The notes below the pieces were generated by a model. That model was not told the DNA's origin. It made no database searches and saw nothing but the letters and a program-made list of their open reading frames with translations. 64,000 nucleotides of DNA from Sabethes cyaneus (Eukaryota > Arthropoda > Insecta > Diptera > Culicidae): the NCBI RefSeq assembly GCF_943734655.1, contig NC_071354.1:229332397-229396396 (forward strand), given 5' to 3'. Shown here piece by piece: positions 47,276 to 59,865 of the stretch (positions within the stretch are counted from its first letter, which is position 1; each line of letters begins with the position of its first letter). Position numbers and translations under genes: made by a program.

Positions 47276-47952
47276 AGGTAGGGTTCGTGTGGGTATTTCC
47301 AGCCCATTAAGCAGTAGCCTGAACAATGTTTATGAATTACGAACAAACTATGTTTATTCGAGACACTGTAATTCCTTAGTTGCGCAATTAACAATAAAGT
47401 TGATTTTTGGCATATTGTTGAGGCTTATCAAAGGTCTGTCGCCTGCCAAAAACCAGCTACATATATTTCAAGAAACCTGAGAAATTACTATGAGCAAACT
47501 GCACCGCCCGGGGGCCTATTCGGTGGAATGCTGTACTCCAACAGCAGACCAAAAGGGAATCAGATGGTTTATGTGTCGATGTTTTTCAAGTGCTGCCTGC
47601 ATACCGGCAATATAATGGATCATTGAACCTTACTAGTTATTGCATGGACTAAAGCTTGCTTTAAATCTAGTGCCAAAAGCAAGTGGTTGTCACTCTAAAA
47701 CGAGCTATCATCAATGATCCATTAATTTAGTATGGATTATTACTCATAATGCTAGGAACATTCTTGGCGCCTCTGCCTCGCACATTTGTAGTTGTGTAAG
47801 TGATGACCTCAGTTTGTTTAGGATGGGATTAACAACAAGATAAACTTTCAGCTACTGAATGAAAATTGATTTATATTTTCATATTAGAGGGAAATTTTTG
47901 TGTTCCTCTTTGATAAAAACAAGTAGAATTGTTCTGTGACACTGTATTAAAA
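47276..47952. other. Noncoding DNA; shares a patch with 51415-51495
   Basis: TAGGTAGGGTTCGTGTGGGT, TTAAGCAGTAGCCTGAACAA and TTTATGAATTACGAACAAAC (47275-47350) recur as a similar run at 51410-51485. This downstream patch follows a SINE-A copy in both places, so SINE and flank may have been duplicated together. Confidence 0.45.
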
Positions 47953-48165
47953 GCCTTGGGCTTAAACGTCCCTTCTAAGCTTTGACCCTTCTTAATTGAC
48001 AGACTTCTCCGCCGAATACTAGTGTACAGGGTAGTTACAAGGCTAGTGCAACAATCCTACTGATCCTATGTAGCAGTACCGCCTATCCGGAATCTGAACA
48101 TACAGCGAATGGCTTGTTAGACTAGCATCGTACCTCGAAACCAACTAAGCAAGTGACACTTTATT
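47953..48165 (-). mobile_element. SINE-A copy, near full length
   Basis: GCCTTGGGCTTAAACG (tail), TTTGACCCTTCTTAATTGAC, AGACTTCTCCGCCGAATACT, GGCTAGTGCAACAATCCTAC and the tRNA-like head with ATCTGAACATACAGCGAATG and CGTACCTCGAAACCAACTAA. The B box has decayed (ATCTGAAC instead of ATTCGAAC). Confidence 0.7.
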
Positions 48166-48199
48166 AACAGCAGTTTAATTTCTAGAACAAGTATGGTGT

Positions 48200-49020
48200 T
48201 TTCATGTATCGGTCTTTTGTGATTCGGCCAAATAGGGGTTCGACCTTTCGTGAATTGGCCAAACAGATTTTCGGCTATTTGAGATTAACGAAATGCAAGA
48301 ACTATTCTAAGAAGAAAGATGGTAGAACTAGATTAGCCACCTCTTCAAATTTGATGAGCGAATTACAAAGAGCTGAAATCCAAATGGCCGAATTTCAACA
48401 ACCAAAGGCCGAAATCGTACTTGGATGAATCATGAAAGGCCGAAACCCTATTTAGCTGAGTCACGAAAGGCTAAACATAAAAAGACTTTTCGACCGAACA
48501 TGACATTTGGCCATTCGTGTTTCGGTCATGTATAACTCGGGCATTTGTGATTCGGCCATTTGTGTTTCGGTCATTCATAGGTAATCCCGTGAAAGTGCTC
48601 GGCAGGCACAGAACGGCCAACGTGCAGCGTGAGAGTGCCAACTTCAACACTGCATATAATGGGTATAAAATGGCCCTGTAATTAATATTAAATACATAAT
48701 ATAGTGTTTTTACTTTACCGAAAATTATCAAACAATCACAAATTATAATATCGTGGTGATTTAACGTTCAAACCGAATGTATTTATGCCAAATGGTCCCT
48801 TATGGTTGTGTCAAACGAGCAAATGACGTTGTGCCAAACAGCCTTATGCCAAATAACAATGCTAAATGGGCGGTCCCAGTTGTCATTGTTTAAACACAGA
48901 GCGATGAAAGGATCAAATACCTATGCAACAGTAATGCGAAGTTAGGTAAATAATGCCTGATATTCCATTATGCCTATCGTCCATTATGCCTAACATCCGT
49001 ATACCATTTGTCGCGCACCC
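48200..49020. repeat. GATTCGGCCATT and TTATGCCAAAT phrase arrays
   Basis: 48219-48585 repeats variants of GTGATTCGGCCAAAT, GAATTGGCCAAA, AATGGCCGAATTTC, AAAGGCCGAAA, TTCGTGTTTCGGTCAT and GATTCGGCCATTTGTG on both strands. 48786-49010 repeats TTATGCCAAATGGTCCC, GTGCCAAACAGCC, TTATGCCAAATAAC and TTATGCCTATCG/TTATGCCTAACA. Spacing is irregular and copies diverge, so this is not a simple satellite. Noncoding. Confidence 0.65.
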
Positions 49021-49537
49021 GAACTTTTGCATGAAGAAGCTTGAAAAAAATGAGACTTAGAAATGACTAATGCGAGTTGTGTTGTGTAGTGTAGTGTAGA
49101 AGAGAGGTGAGTCGAAAAAAGGTATTAGTATAATGAAGTGAATAGCAATTAGTGAGCAATAAGAATTAGGTATAGTGTGTAGTACCGTTGAGTAGCGAAA
49201 AATAAGATTTTTTCAAAATTATCGGGTGTCAGAATTACATGAAATTACGCAGCAAATTCAAAGAGGTTTTCTTATTTTCTCTGGAAAATGTAAGGGAGAT
49301 TTTCCGATTTTCTCGGACCTCGCTTATTTCAAAAGTTCATAGTTTTTGAACTACGTATCGTTGAACTACCTTATGAAAATACAAGAGCAGAATTTTATGA
49401 GCAGTCTTGAAAAAATATTAGGTGGAAAAAGTTTTTCGCAAAATTTTCCACCACCCTGAAAAACTCTAAGCAAATCCCTTTTCGAGATTTGACCCGCAAT
49501 TTTTGATAAACAAACTTCGCAGCCAGCTGTTAGAGTA
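49021..49537. other. Noncoding DNA ending in a SINE-A fragment
   Basis: A GTGTTGTGTAGTGTAGTGTAG run lies near 49078-49098. The last 35 bp (49503-49537, AAACTTCGCAGCCAGCTGTT) is a SINE-A minus-strand fragment cut off by the element at 49538. Confidence 0.4.
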
Positions 49538-50819
49538 CTGCCATCCGGGGTGAGATTGTGCCAAAAACCAAAAATGTTTATTTGTGAAAATTTATTATAT
49601 CTACAGAAACTGGTGACTTAAATTCAAAATGATGATGAACTTAAATATGTTAACTTCATAACTCATGTATAACTTCGAATGGAACACAGATAATATTAGC
49701 AAACTATTTAGCCTAAACAGGGTTTCAAAGTTCGCGATCAAAAATACGGAATAACGCTTGTAAAAAATGTCCCGCATAAACCAACCCAAACAAGAAATCG
49801 CATCAACTTGCTATCTTGAAGGTATATAAACTAATCATTTACAATGTATTGAAAGGTTATTAAGCGTTGGATAAGTTTTGATAATGAAAATAATATTTTT
49901 CGAAACTTTGTACTTTTCGAGCTTCACGGGGGTGAGATTGTGCCAAGCCATAATGATCGATCCAATTTGTGGATTTCACATACACAACAAAAATTCGCCT
50001 GTATACACCAGCATACTCACATTATTTACTATTGAGCACAATATTTTGACAGATCAGATTGCATCATCCATTTTGGAGCAAACAGCATCATAGGTCTGCT
50101 TAAACTAATTTTTACTTTTTCTCTGGAAATTTCAGATACTTTGAATAAACACTCTAATATAAGACGAATCTATTATACCGTGTATAAACGGCCAGTTTTA
50201 AGGTGGGGGGAGGGGGGTGGGATAGGCCACATGTTCTGCGGCCGCGGGTTCTCGAACGAAGTAATGGTTACTTTTGTTAAATAATCAAATAGGTATGCCC
50301 CCTTAGGATACACCCCTTCATATATCTCCCCCTTGTTAGCCCTAGAAACGCTACTGGCTATATAAAGGCTGTCCATTGACTACGAACTCATTTTTAGTTA
50401 TTTCAGACCTCTCAGGGTTATTTTCGTTTATACTTTTTGCATGGTGCGTTGTTTTTGGCCGACCCCCTACCCCCAATAGTCCACGTAGTTCATGGACGGC
50501 CCCATGTGAACTATTTTATACTGATATTTATGTTTATATTGTTTATAAACAAGCTGATGTTCACTGTTTAGGTTTTTAGCCTAACTTTATGTTTTTGGCA
50601 CAGTGTCACCCCGTAGAAGGGGTGAGATTATGCCAAAGTTCATGCACTTCCAGTAAAATTAGGTTTCATTGTAACTAAACCATCTCTACGGTAGTTGTTA
50701 ATTGAATAATTTAGTATATATTGACAGGTTGAAATCAACTTAGTTCCTAAATTGTGTGTATACTGAGCTAAAGAACAAAAATATATGCTTTTTTGGCACA
50801 ATCTCGCCCCGGATGACGG
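49538..50819. mobile_element. TA-flanked element with GGGGTGAGATTGTGCCAA phrases
   Basis: The ends are CTGCCATCCGGGGTGAGATT and, from the right, CCGTCATCCGGGGCGAGATT, each followed by GTGCCAAAAA and flanked by TA (49536-49537 and 50820-50821). Inside, the phrase recurs at 49928 (GGGGGTGAGATTGTGCCAAG) and as a face-to-face pair at 50596-50635 (GGCACAGTGTCACCCC and GGGGTGAGATTATGCCAA). That pair suggests two joined sub-elements. A small MITE lies at 50366-50509. No transposase frame. Confidence 0.75.
50366..50509. mobile_element. Small GGCCGTCCATGAACTACG MITE
   Basis: AGGCTGTCCATTGACTACGA at the left and CACGTAGTTCATGGACGGCC at the right are inverse with mismatches, about 140 bp apart. It is noncoding. 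Target duplication not certain. Confidence 0.65.
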
Positions 50820-51093
50820 TAGTCATACAAAAATAATATCATTGCATGGAAAAATGTGTGACGCGTATACGGGGAGTGATAGAATTGGGAGAACACAACA
50901 AAATTAGACATTAAACTACCTAATATAGCTATAGTAGTATAGTTAGTAAAACATTCGGATATCAATCGATGAACGTGAGTGCTAACCCCACCTGCCCTCG
51001 CACCGATATATATCGAAATTTTCCAGTTCATTCAGTTAAACATTCTTCGCATTTGATACTTCCTCACTTTCCAAATTTGTTGTTAGTTGCAAG

Positions 51094-51300
51094 AAAAAAG
51101 CAATGCCTTGGGTATAACCGTCTCCCGACATTACCCTGTTTTATCGATAGACCTTGCAGCCGATTATTAGAATACAGGACAATCACGGGGCTAGTGCCAC
51201 GATTCTACTGACTCTGGTAGAACCGCCTAGCCGGGATTCGAAGATACGACAGCTGGCTTGTTAGACCAGAATCGCACCCCGAAGCTAACTGGGCGGGCTA
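51094..51300 (-). mobile_element. SINE-A, most complete copy
   Basis: Minus strand from about 51300: CCCAGTTAGCTTCGGGGTGC, GATTCTGGTCTAACAAGCCA (A-box side), GTCGTATCTTCGAATCCCGG (B box), AGAGTCAGTAGAATCGTGGC, CCGTGATTGTCCTGTATTCT, AATAATCGGCTGCAAGGTCT and a tail with GGTTATACCCAAGGCATTGC and TTTTTTC. tRNA-derived head, unrelated body and simple tail are the parts of a SINE. Pol III transcription of active members is expected for this class. Confidence 0.8.
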
Positions 51301-51589
51301 GCTCTAATCGACTCAGTTTAAAAAAGCGTATCATATAGGGTGGGTTGAATTACCTTCGAATGGCCGAATGTCATAGAAAATATTCACGACCTTCGATCTG
51401 CTCAAATGTTAGGTAGTGTTCGTGTACGTATTTCCAACCTATTAAGCGGTAGCCTGAACAATATTTATGAATTACGTTAAAACTATATTTATTCGAGGCA
51501 CGATTTTCATACCAATTGGCTGGATAAGATTTCCTGAATATCTGAGTGCATTTTGGTCTTAATAAAACGCTATTAAAGTTGAGTTATAG
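51301..51589. other. SINE flank shared with 47275-47350
   Basis: TAGGTAGTGTTCGTGTACGT, TTAAGCGGTAGCCTGAACAA and TTTATGAATTACGTTAAAAC match the flank of the SINE at 47087-47275. No gene. Confidence 0.5.
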
Positions 51590-54500
51590 TCGCGAAAAAT
51601 GATGAGGTTGATGCGACCATTATAGGCCTATTTTTTATTGTAGCGTTTTCACGGAAAATCTTTTCGTAGAAAGTACCATTTCGCAGGGGTGGCCCAACAG
51701 AGGGAAAGTAATAGAGTAGATCTAGGAAAATAAATAAACCTAGATAGAGGTGATCTCTACGGGGGGCTGCACCCCGCAGTGGCCGATGCTTTCGAGGCAG
51801 GCCGCCGGCAATACTCGCGGCCTGTGTGCGTCTCGCCCTGAATCATCTAATATTACTAGTGATAGTTTCTGGTCGTCTGTTATTGACTAATGTTTTATGA
51901 AAGAGTCCTAAATTTCTTGAGTTCGATTAGTTTTCGAGTTACACAAAAATTTCTGTTTTATTTGTATGAGAGTCCTTCCTACCACCTATCCCCCTACCAC
52001 AGGGGTGAGGGGTCTCAAACCATCATAAAAAACTACATGGTATACAGCCCTAAGGGTTGTACGAAAGGGTGACGTAGGACTATATCAGATCATTAGATTA
52101 AAGAATCTGTGAATGCCATTGTTTAAGTGAGAAGAGCGAAATATTCAATTCTTCATTGAATGCAATGGTCGCTTTGAAAATACGTGGACAAGGGTTCATA
52201 AGTACAACGCCTGCAACCATTGAGACAGAGATTTCTTTTAAAAATCACTTGTGTACATAATAAAGGTTGAAATAATAATGAATGACCAGCCCAGATTATT
52301 GTATTAAATATGATTATGCGTAGCTTGACACGTTTCAATAATCTTACTTTCTCACTTGTGGCCTTTAAAAGGGTCAGTGGTTACAAATAACATTAAAGCC
52401 AAAGCACGTTCATCGCACGTGGCATCTGACGTGCCATTCGAATGTCCTTCTCTTTTAACACGAATGGCAAAAGGCACGTAAGTTAGCGCCGTCGATTCAC
52501 TGTCTTTTGCTCCGAGAAGATTTTACTAGTTTTTCTTTCACAGCTTACCGCTTGTTACATAGCAGAAAATATGGCACATTCGCAAAAATTTCTGTTTCAT
52601 TTGTATGAGAATCCTTATCCTCCTACCACAGGGGTGAGCGGCCTCAAACCATCAAAAAATAAATTCATGCCTCCAAAAACCTCTACATGTTAAATTTGGT
52701 TCCATTTGAATGATTAGTACTCGAGTTATGAGGAAATTTGTATTACATTTGAATATGAGCCTCCCCCTAGAAAAAACTCCCCCGTTAAAAGACGGATGGG
52801 TCTCAGTACACCATAGAAAAAAACCCTGCCTTCTTAAACCCCTGCATGCCAAATTTGGTTCCATTTGCTTGATTAGTTCTCGAGATAAGCGGAAATTTGC
52901 ATTTCATTTGTATGGAAGCCCACCCTCTTATAGGGGAAATGGGTCATAACTCGCTTTCTAAAGAGGAGAGGGGTCTCAATTCACCATAGAAAAAAATCTT
53001 GCCTCCAAAACCACTTACATGTCAAATTTGGTTCCATTTGCTTGATTAGTTCTCGTTGTTTTTCATTTGTATAGGAGCCCCCCCCCCTCCTAAAGTGGGG
53101 ACGGGTCCTAATTCACCATAGAAAATATTCTTGCCTACAAAAACACCCACATGCTAAATTTTGTTCCATTTGCTTGATTAGTTCTCGAATTATGAGGAAA
53201 TTTGTATTTCATTTGTGCAGAAGCCCCCCTCTTAAAGTGAGGAGGGGTCTTAATTCACCATAGAAAATATTTTTGCCTCCAAAAACCTCCACATGCCAAA
53301 TTTGGTTCTATTTGCTTGATTAGTTCTCGAGTTATGAGGAAATTTGTATTTCATTGGTACAGGAGCCCCCCTCTTAAAGTGGGGAGGGGTCCTAATTCAC
53401 CATAGAAAATATTCTTGCCCTCAAAAACCTTCACATGCCAAATTTTGTTCCATTTGCTATGGGAGCCCCCCTCTTAGTGGGGGGAGGGGTCTCTTACCAT
53501 CACTAAAACCTTTCCTGGCCCCAAAAACCTCTACATGCAAATTTTCACGCCGATTGGTTCAGTAGTTTTTGATTCTATAAGGAACACCCCGACAGATAGA
53601 CAGACAAAAGTCCATTTTTATATATAAGATTTCATCTGATATAAAAATTGTCTTAATGAATAAAACTTATAACAAATTATACCTCCTCAATTTCTGTGCA
53701 AACAAGTGCGATGGTTCGTCGAACTCAAATAGTTCCTCCACCTTTGTAAAAGGACGAATGCATTCCGTGATTGGTTCGTTATATCCAAATGCCGTTCGAT
53801 GAAATGGAGTTTGTAGTAGGCCCGTCGATCGTAATGGTCGTTGTGATACCCGGAAATTCAGCAACGACAGCAGTTTTGGAGAATCAATTTCACCATTGAT
53901 TAGTTTAGCCACAAATATCGCCTGATGCATTTTGTGCCTGTGGTCAAGCGTGTCTAGGTCGATTAAAAGGCACCGGTTTGCCTACGGTGGCAAGTCATCG
54001 GGATGATGCCAAGGAAGATGTCGCAAAGCCATTCGAACAAATCTCCTTTGCACACGTTCGATGCGTAGATTTCAAGTGATCTGCTTGGGAAACCAAACTA
54101 AATTACGGTTCGCCAGCAGTGGGCGTACTAGCGCGCAATAGAAGGATTTTAAACAATGGACATCCTTAAAGTCTCGTCCAATCTTAGAAATAAACCCAAG
54201 CTGTCGAGATGCCTAAATGTTAATTTAGCGTCCTGGGTGTCTACCCAGGTCCCTAACTCGATCCACTCTGCGTAATTCAATATGGTCAATAGTGTAATTA
54301 AAGCAAATAGGATTTTTGATGCGGTGGAAACTATTAACTTCACATTTGGTATGCTCACAATGAGGCAGTTCTATCTACACAAATTGGAAAATAAATTCAG
54401 TAAACCTTGTAATCGACGGCAGTCGTCTACATCATTAATCGCAGCGTATAGTTTCAAATCATCGGCGTAAACTAACTTGCTGCCGGATTCTAGTAGTAAC

Positions 54501-56036
54501 ACCACATCGTTAAAGAACAGTAGAAAAAGCAAAGGCCCCATGTTGCTGCCTTGAGGCACTCCAGATTTATTGGAAAGCATCGAGGAAATACTGGGTCCGA
54601 GTTTCACGTGTAGTACTCTACCTTTGAGGTATGAATTCAGCCATTCAATCATTTGTTGGGAAGCACCGAGACGAGACAGTTTCCGTAAAAGTATCCCGTG
54701 GTCAATTCTATCAAAAGCCGCTTTCAGATCAGTATAGATGACATCTACTTGTTTTTTGTTTTCCATTTGCATAATACACGTCGTAGTAAACTCCAGTAAA
54801 TTAGTACAAACGGATCGACCAGGCATGGAACTGTGTTGAACAGTTGAAATGTAATGCTTAGTGCGGGATAGTATTACACCACTTACAATTATTTCAAACA
54901 ATTTAGATGCCGCAGAAAGCTGGTGATCCCGTGATAATTCCTAACATCATGACGGTCGCCAGATTTATAAACCGGAAACATAAACGATTGCTTCCAAATG
55001 TCAGGGAATTTTACTTGTTCGAAAGATTTGTTGAATATTAAGCTTAACGGGTTAGCCAATACTTCAACACAACGACTCAATACCACCGCTGGAATACCAT
55101 CCGGCCCAGCAGAGAAGGAACGTTTTAACTTTTTGGTAGCAGCTATCACCATATCGGCAGTAATAGTAAATAAGCTCAAATCCACCAAGTCGGCGGGAAC
55201 ATGCGCAGCAGCAATTTCAGCAGCTTTATCAGAGGCAGTACCGTCAGCGAAAACTGATCACTAAGTAGGGCTGGTTTGCCGTTTCACAAACGGTAGATTC
55301 GAGCTCATCCACTGAGATAAAGTACTGCAAAACCATGAAGCCATTTCATTTCGAACAAACCGCTCCAATCAGTGTCCAACAAGTATTCAATCAATGCGGC
55401 GAAATCAATTTTTTCATAATTTTTTTAGAGTTATGAGGTAATTTGTATTTTATTTGTATGGAAGCCCCCCCCCCTCACTTCTTAGAAGAGGTCTCAGTAC
55501 TCAGTAATTTGGTTCCTTTTGCTAGATTAGTTCTCGAGTTATGAGGAAATTTGCATATTATTTGTATGGGAGCCCCCCCCCCCCCTCCTAAAGAGGGGAG
55601 GGGTCTCAATTCAGCATAAAAAAAATTCTTGGCTTCTGAGACTCCCACATGCCAAATTTGGTTCTATTTGCTTGATTACCTCTCGAGTTATGAGGAAATT
55701 TGTATTTCATTTGTATGGCAGCTCCCCCCCCTCTTGGAAGGGGAAGGGGTCTCAGTACACCACAGAAAAAAATCCTGTCTTCTGAAACCCCCATATGCCA
55801 AATTTGGTTCCATTTCCTTGATTAGTCCTCGAGTTATGCAGAAATTTGTGTTTCATTTGTATGGGAGCCCCCCCCCCCCTCTTAGTGGGGGGAGGGGTTT
55901 CTAACCATCATAAGAACCTTCCCTGGCCCCAAAAACCTCTACTTGCAAATTTTCACGCCGATTGGTTCAGTAGTGTTCGATTCTATAAGGAACATCCCGA
56001 CAGACAGACAGACAGAAATCCATTTTTATAGGTATA
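51590..56036 (+). repeat. Helitron-like/complex repeat array B, copy 2, split by a LINE
   Basis: The left part has GTACCATTTCGCAGGGGTGG, AATAAATAAACCTAGATAGA and a GC-rich hairpin zone (51766-51832), the inverse of 24680-24880. A segment shared with 29640-30240 follows (52035-52570). Then come units of about 135-170 bp, each with CCATTTGCTTGATTAGTTCT, CGAGTTATGAGGAAATTTG, CATTTGTATGGGAGCCCCCC and GAGGGGTCTCAATTCACCAT (52580-53470, 55430-55900). Terminal blocks are CACGCCGATTGGTTCAGTAG, TTCTATAAGGAACAT, GACAGACAGACAGACAGAAA and TCCATTTTTATA (53545-53625 and 55950-56030). There is no Rep/helicase frame. Helitron membership is a guess. Confidence 0.6.
53635..55425 (-). pseudogene. Jockey/CR1-like LINE, RT largely preserved
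   Basis: Minus strand: FAALIEYLLDTDWSGLFEM (55410-55350); VIAATKKLKRSFSAGPDGIP and FNKSFEQVKFPDIWKQSFMF with YKSGDRHDVRNY (55150-54940); after one frameshift, QVDVIYTDLKAAFDRIDHGI, IEWLNSYLKGRVLHVKLGPS, KSGVPQGSNMGPLLFLLFFN and KLVYADDLKLYAAIND (54760-54440), where the catalytic YADD is intact. A C-terminal piece, LLSLLNFRVSQRPLRSTGL and RTAFGYNEPITECIRPF (53880-53750), ends near 53667. The endonuclease domain is missing, so it is 5'-truncated. It interrupts array B. It is the best-kept RT in the window. Confidence 0.85.
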
Positions 56037-57059
56037 GATATGTTTTCCGGTAAACGACTGTCTCAGCTGGTTCGAAGCAAGTCCAATTTGCGAGTACTGC
56101 TTACATCAATGGAAGCCATATATCGGTGATAACGTGGCGAATGTCATCTGCCAAGGCATCCATCGTCTACGGCTTATTTGCGTAGACCAAAAAAATCGCT
56201 TGGCTCCACAAAAATAGTTTATTCGAGTTAAACCACATTACACAAAATTATGCATTCACCGAACATTTCTTTCCCTAAATTACAATACGCGCGATGTGGC
56301 ATGTTGCGCCTTCCTGTTTAAACCACAGCTACTCCACATTGACTGCCACAAATAAGCCGGTGATCATGATCCTGTAACGGTCAGAACGTAGCAGGATTTC
56401 TTGTTTTTGAAAAATCGCTAGAGTCTCGGGCATAGAGGCCTGTCCGGCCGTACAGGACTTTCCCCTAGTTTTATGACAGTTTCCCCTTTTTATTCATCTT
56501 TTGAGAAAACATCCAAACATTAACTAATAGTGCATTCTTCTCATTTTTTTTCAGGTAAGTTTCAGCATATTCCTCTGGTAAACGACTTAATTGAATCTGT
56601 GATTTCTTATAAACGACTCCACCATAAATAAATATCAGAAGAAAATAGTTCCGCACTTTGTGAACGGAAGTTTGAAACCATTTCTATGAACCTTCGAGAA
56701 TAAGTAAGTAAAAAATTTAGTTCTGATCAATATTGTATATCCTACCACAAAATCGACAAAACGAAATAATGCAATAATGACAAACGAAATCTTCAATCTA
56801 AAAAAACCAATTCTATGATATCATAAGTTATTAAATTTCCAAGTAGTAGCTATATTAATGTTCTTCTTATGTTGATACATTAAGAATATGTTGTGATTAA
56901 ATATTATTGTGTTTTTACTGCAGTTGATAGTTTACTGACAAATTGATGAGCCTGTCTACTAATTTTGTTATTTCACAAAAAGAATCCATTATTCTCTGCA
57001 TCATCACTTATATTTTTATTCCATCTTCCAAAGCACCACTCTTGGCAATAAAAACCCGA
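56037..57059. other. AT-rich noncoding DNA
   Basis: No repeat or gene recognised apart from its junctions with array B on the left and family D on the right. Confidence 0.35.
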
Positions 57060-58932
57060 TTTAATCCACCTAGTGGTGAAAGGAACCTTTGTTATACGGT
57101 CTTACTTGTTATTTGAGATAGAAATCGACACGTTTTCGGAACATAATTCATCTATTGGTTAACGTTGCGTAATGCGTTGGTTTACATAAAATTTTTGAAA
57201 ATTGAATAAGTTTACAAATTTTGAACAAAATAGAAATATGTACTTTTAAATTTTGATAGATCCTTTTTTCATAAAATTGCTGAGTAAGGATAAGTAAGTT
57301 GTTATTAATTTGAGTAAGTGGAAATAAAAGTAACTTGTATGTGGAAATCTTATTCTTTAACATATACATTGCCTAGTAAAGGTCCTGTAATGCCATTCTA
57401 TTTGATTCACATCAATAGAGTTTTCTTGAATAATTTTCATCAATTTTTATTAACCTTCAGTTACTCACGCTGTTGTATTTTGTACAACACGTGTAGGTTT
57501 TTCAACGCCATATTGTTATAAAGTTACAAATCGTTGATTAACTAACGTATATTCTTCAATAAACTTATTCTGAGCAAAATGTCATAATTATTCAATGCAT
57601 TAATAATTTAAATTGTTGGGAAAATAGATCAGCATAAACCGCCATCACAGAAACGAAACAATCAGCATGCGAGGTGTACCGCAATTTACCCCAAGTGGAA
57701 TTTTCTCTCGTTTCTTCATATGGAAAAATGGTGTCTGTATGCAGCAAAACTAGCCAATGTAAAATGTTAAAATATATCCGTCTGCTGGTAGTCGAGAAAT
57801 TTGTAGTCAAAATTAAAATTTTTTATAATCAATGTTCTACAGTTCCTAAACAAGCAAACATAGAGGTATACTATATTCAGCAAAGCTGTGTATTTTTATC
57901 ATTTGTACAACTTTGTAATACAAGAAAAAGTCATACAACAATTACAAAAAGAGCAAAAATATATAAACTGAGTTTACAAATTCATAAACAATAAATAAGA
58001 TTTTTCTATCTTAGCTGCAGAGATGGAAGGTTACTGTCTCTGGCAAAATTTCTTGTGATAATATGCTCTATAACTTTGCAGAACACATCAATGTGTTATA
58101 TTGATACTGAAGAAAATTTTTTTTTTTTATTTCACTTTTATGGGGATTAATCAAAGTTTAGATTCCACCAGACGATAGAGCTTTTAATTTCAAGAAACTA
58201 TTCTAAAGGTTCGATAAACCTAAAACCAAGTTTTCCCAGTCAAACCTCTAGTGCGCACGTTTTCTTTGGTTTGGGGTTATAGTGCGCACGAGTAATTGTG
58301 TTACAAAAGTAGGCGCGAGTGTTCGAGGGTTAATATCTTTTGACCGGTAAAACCAATTCTTATGAAATTTTGCATATATATTCGTAGTGTCAAAACCTCT
58401 CGTTTGATATTAAAATAATTGAAATTAGGTAAATTATCTTGGTTAAAATCATTATAAATTATTGTTAATTTTGGTGTGGTGTATACGGTTGCTCATAACT
58501 TTCAAATTAAACGTCCAATCAAAAAATCATTCAATAGTGATCTATTAGGATATATTACCTTTCAAATGAGACCAATAGCGCATAAATCGGTTTGGCCATC
58601 TCTAAGAAACAGGCGATAATTATTACCTTGTCAAAACAGGTTTTTTAAGCATAACTTTTAAACTACTTGTTTGTTTTCAATTAAAAATTCCTGAATAATT
58701 TAGCTTTAATAAGGGCTTTCATTTGATACTAAGATCGTTAAAATCGGTCATGTAGTTCTAGAGAAACCCGTGTCACGTATTTTTCACATTTTTGCTTATA
58801 ACTTTTAAACGAAACGTCGTGTCACGAAGCAACTCAATAGTGATCTACTAGACAATAATACCCTTCAAACAAAAGTAATAGCGAACGATTCGGTTCAGCC
58901 ATCTCTGAGAAACAGACGATAGAAAAAATCAT

Positions 58933-58976
<44 letters not shown>

Positions 58977-59095
58977 TTGCTCAAATCGTCGAACCCTATC
59001 GATTGGTATATGTGACTTGGCCCTCCGGGCCTCGGATCAATTTCGTGTTTTTCGACCAATTTTTAAACCTTTGTTATAGTATAACAAAGGTAAAA
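57060..59095. mobile_element. 2-kb repeat family D, copy 2
   Basis: It is colinear with 9285-11516 over its full length: TTAATCCACCTAGTGGTGAA, ATCGACACGTTTTCGGAACA, GTTCTACAGTTCCTAAACAAG, TTTTGACCGGTAAAACCAAT, AAACGTCCAATCAAAAAATC, GGCCATCTCTAAGAAACAGG and the end CCTTTGTTATAGTATAACAA. The internal CA tract (58942-58972) has about 15 units. It has an extra patch at 57390-57500 and 58280-58330 (AGTAGGCGCGAGTGTTCGAG) absent from copy 1. Confidence 0.8.
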
Positions 59096-59865
59096 CGAAT
59101 ACAGCCTAATGGTACCCTTCTATCTCACAACATCCCATAATATATGGCCAAGCAAAGTCGCCGAGACAGTAACGGTAGACTTTGGCCGAAATTTACAATC
59201 TGCCGACAGAACATTCGTTTAGCTTTTCTCCTCTCTATAAGTCTATATCCAAAACTAATTCCAATTCGCTTCTGCGTAAGATTATGATAATTTCTTAGCG
59301 CTTCTCGCTGCCTCGGTCGGTTTGAAGCTCCACCGATTTCTGATTTAATGTATTCGCTTCGGAACGACCGAATGGCAAATTCGCTCATAAAAGCTGTTAC
59401 GATAAAAATTGAATAAACATTCACTTTTCACTTGCTTTCGGTCCCCAATGCACGAGTCAGCGTGGTCGGACTGCTCGCTTTAGCAGAGCAGGGCAGCCGG
59501 CCTTTCGGAACCGGTTCGCTCTTCGTACGGCTCCAAACAGTTTGGCCGATGAGGCAGCCCCAACTGCCATGGTATTAGTAACAATCAACCGAACACCCAA
59601 CAACATACATGAGGGGAGAGACCCCATCGAACTGCGTTCGAAAGTAGGCAACCGTGCACAGCACGGAGATACTCTCCGTTTCTACCCACAGCAGTGCTGC
59701 CAAGTTTCGATTCAACCTCATTGACACCCCTAGCTAACTTCTTTCAGCTCTTCTCTTACCAAGTGAACGGTCGCTTGGGACAGAGAGCCGCAACCAATTA
59801 CACAAAAGGCAGAAGTTTATTCATAAAAGTTACTCGACCGTGCCGTCCCCTGCTGGCAGCAGCAG
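59096..59865. other. GC-richer single-copy block, possibly regulatory
   Basis: The sequence 59450-59720 is GC-rich with GCCGGCCTTTCGGAACCGG and GGCAGCCCCAACTGCCATGG. Frames on both strands are short and overlap. It is single-copy and may be promoter-proximal to the exon-like block at 60242, separated from it only by a MITE. Confidence 0.35.

Noticed and set aside
48200..49020. CRISPR-like array
   Set aside because: Words are degenerate, occur on both strands, spacing is irregular, and the DNA is eukaryotic.
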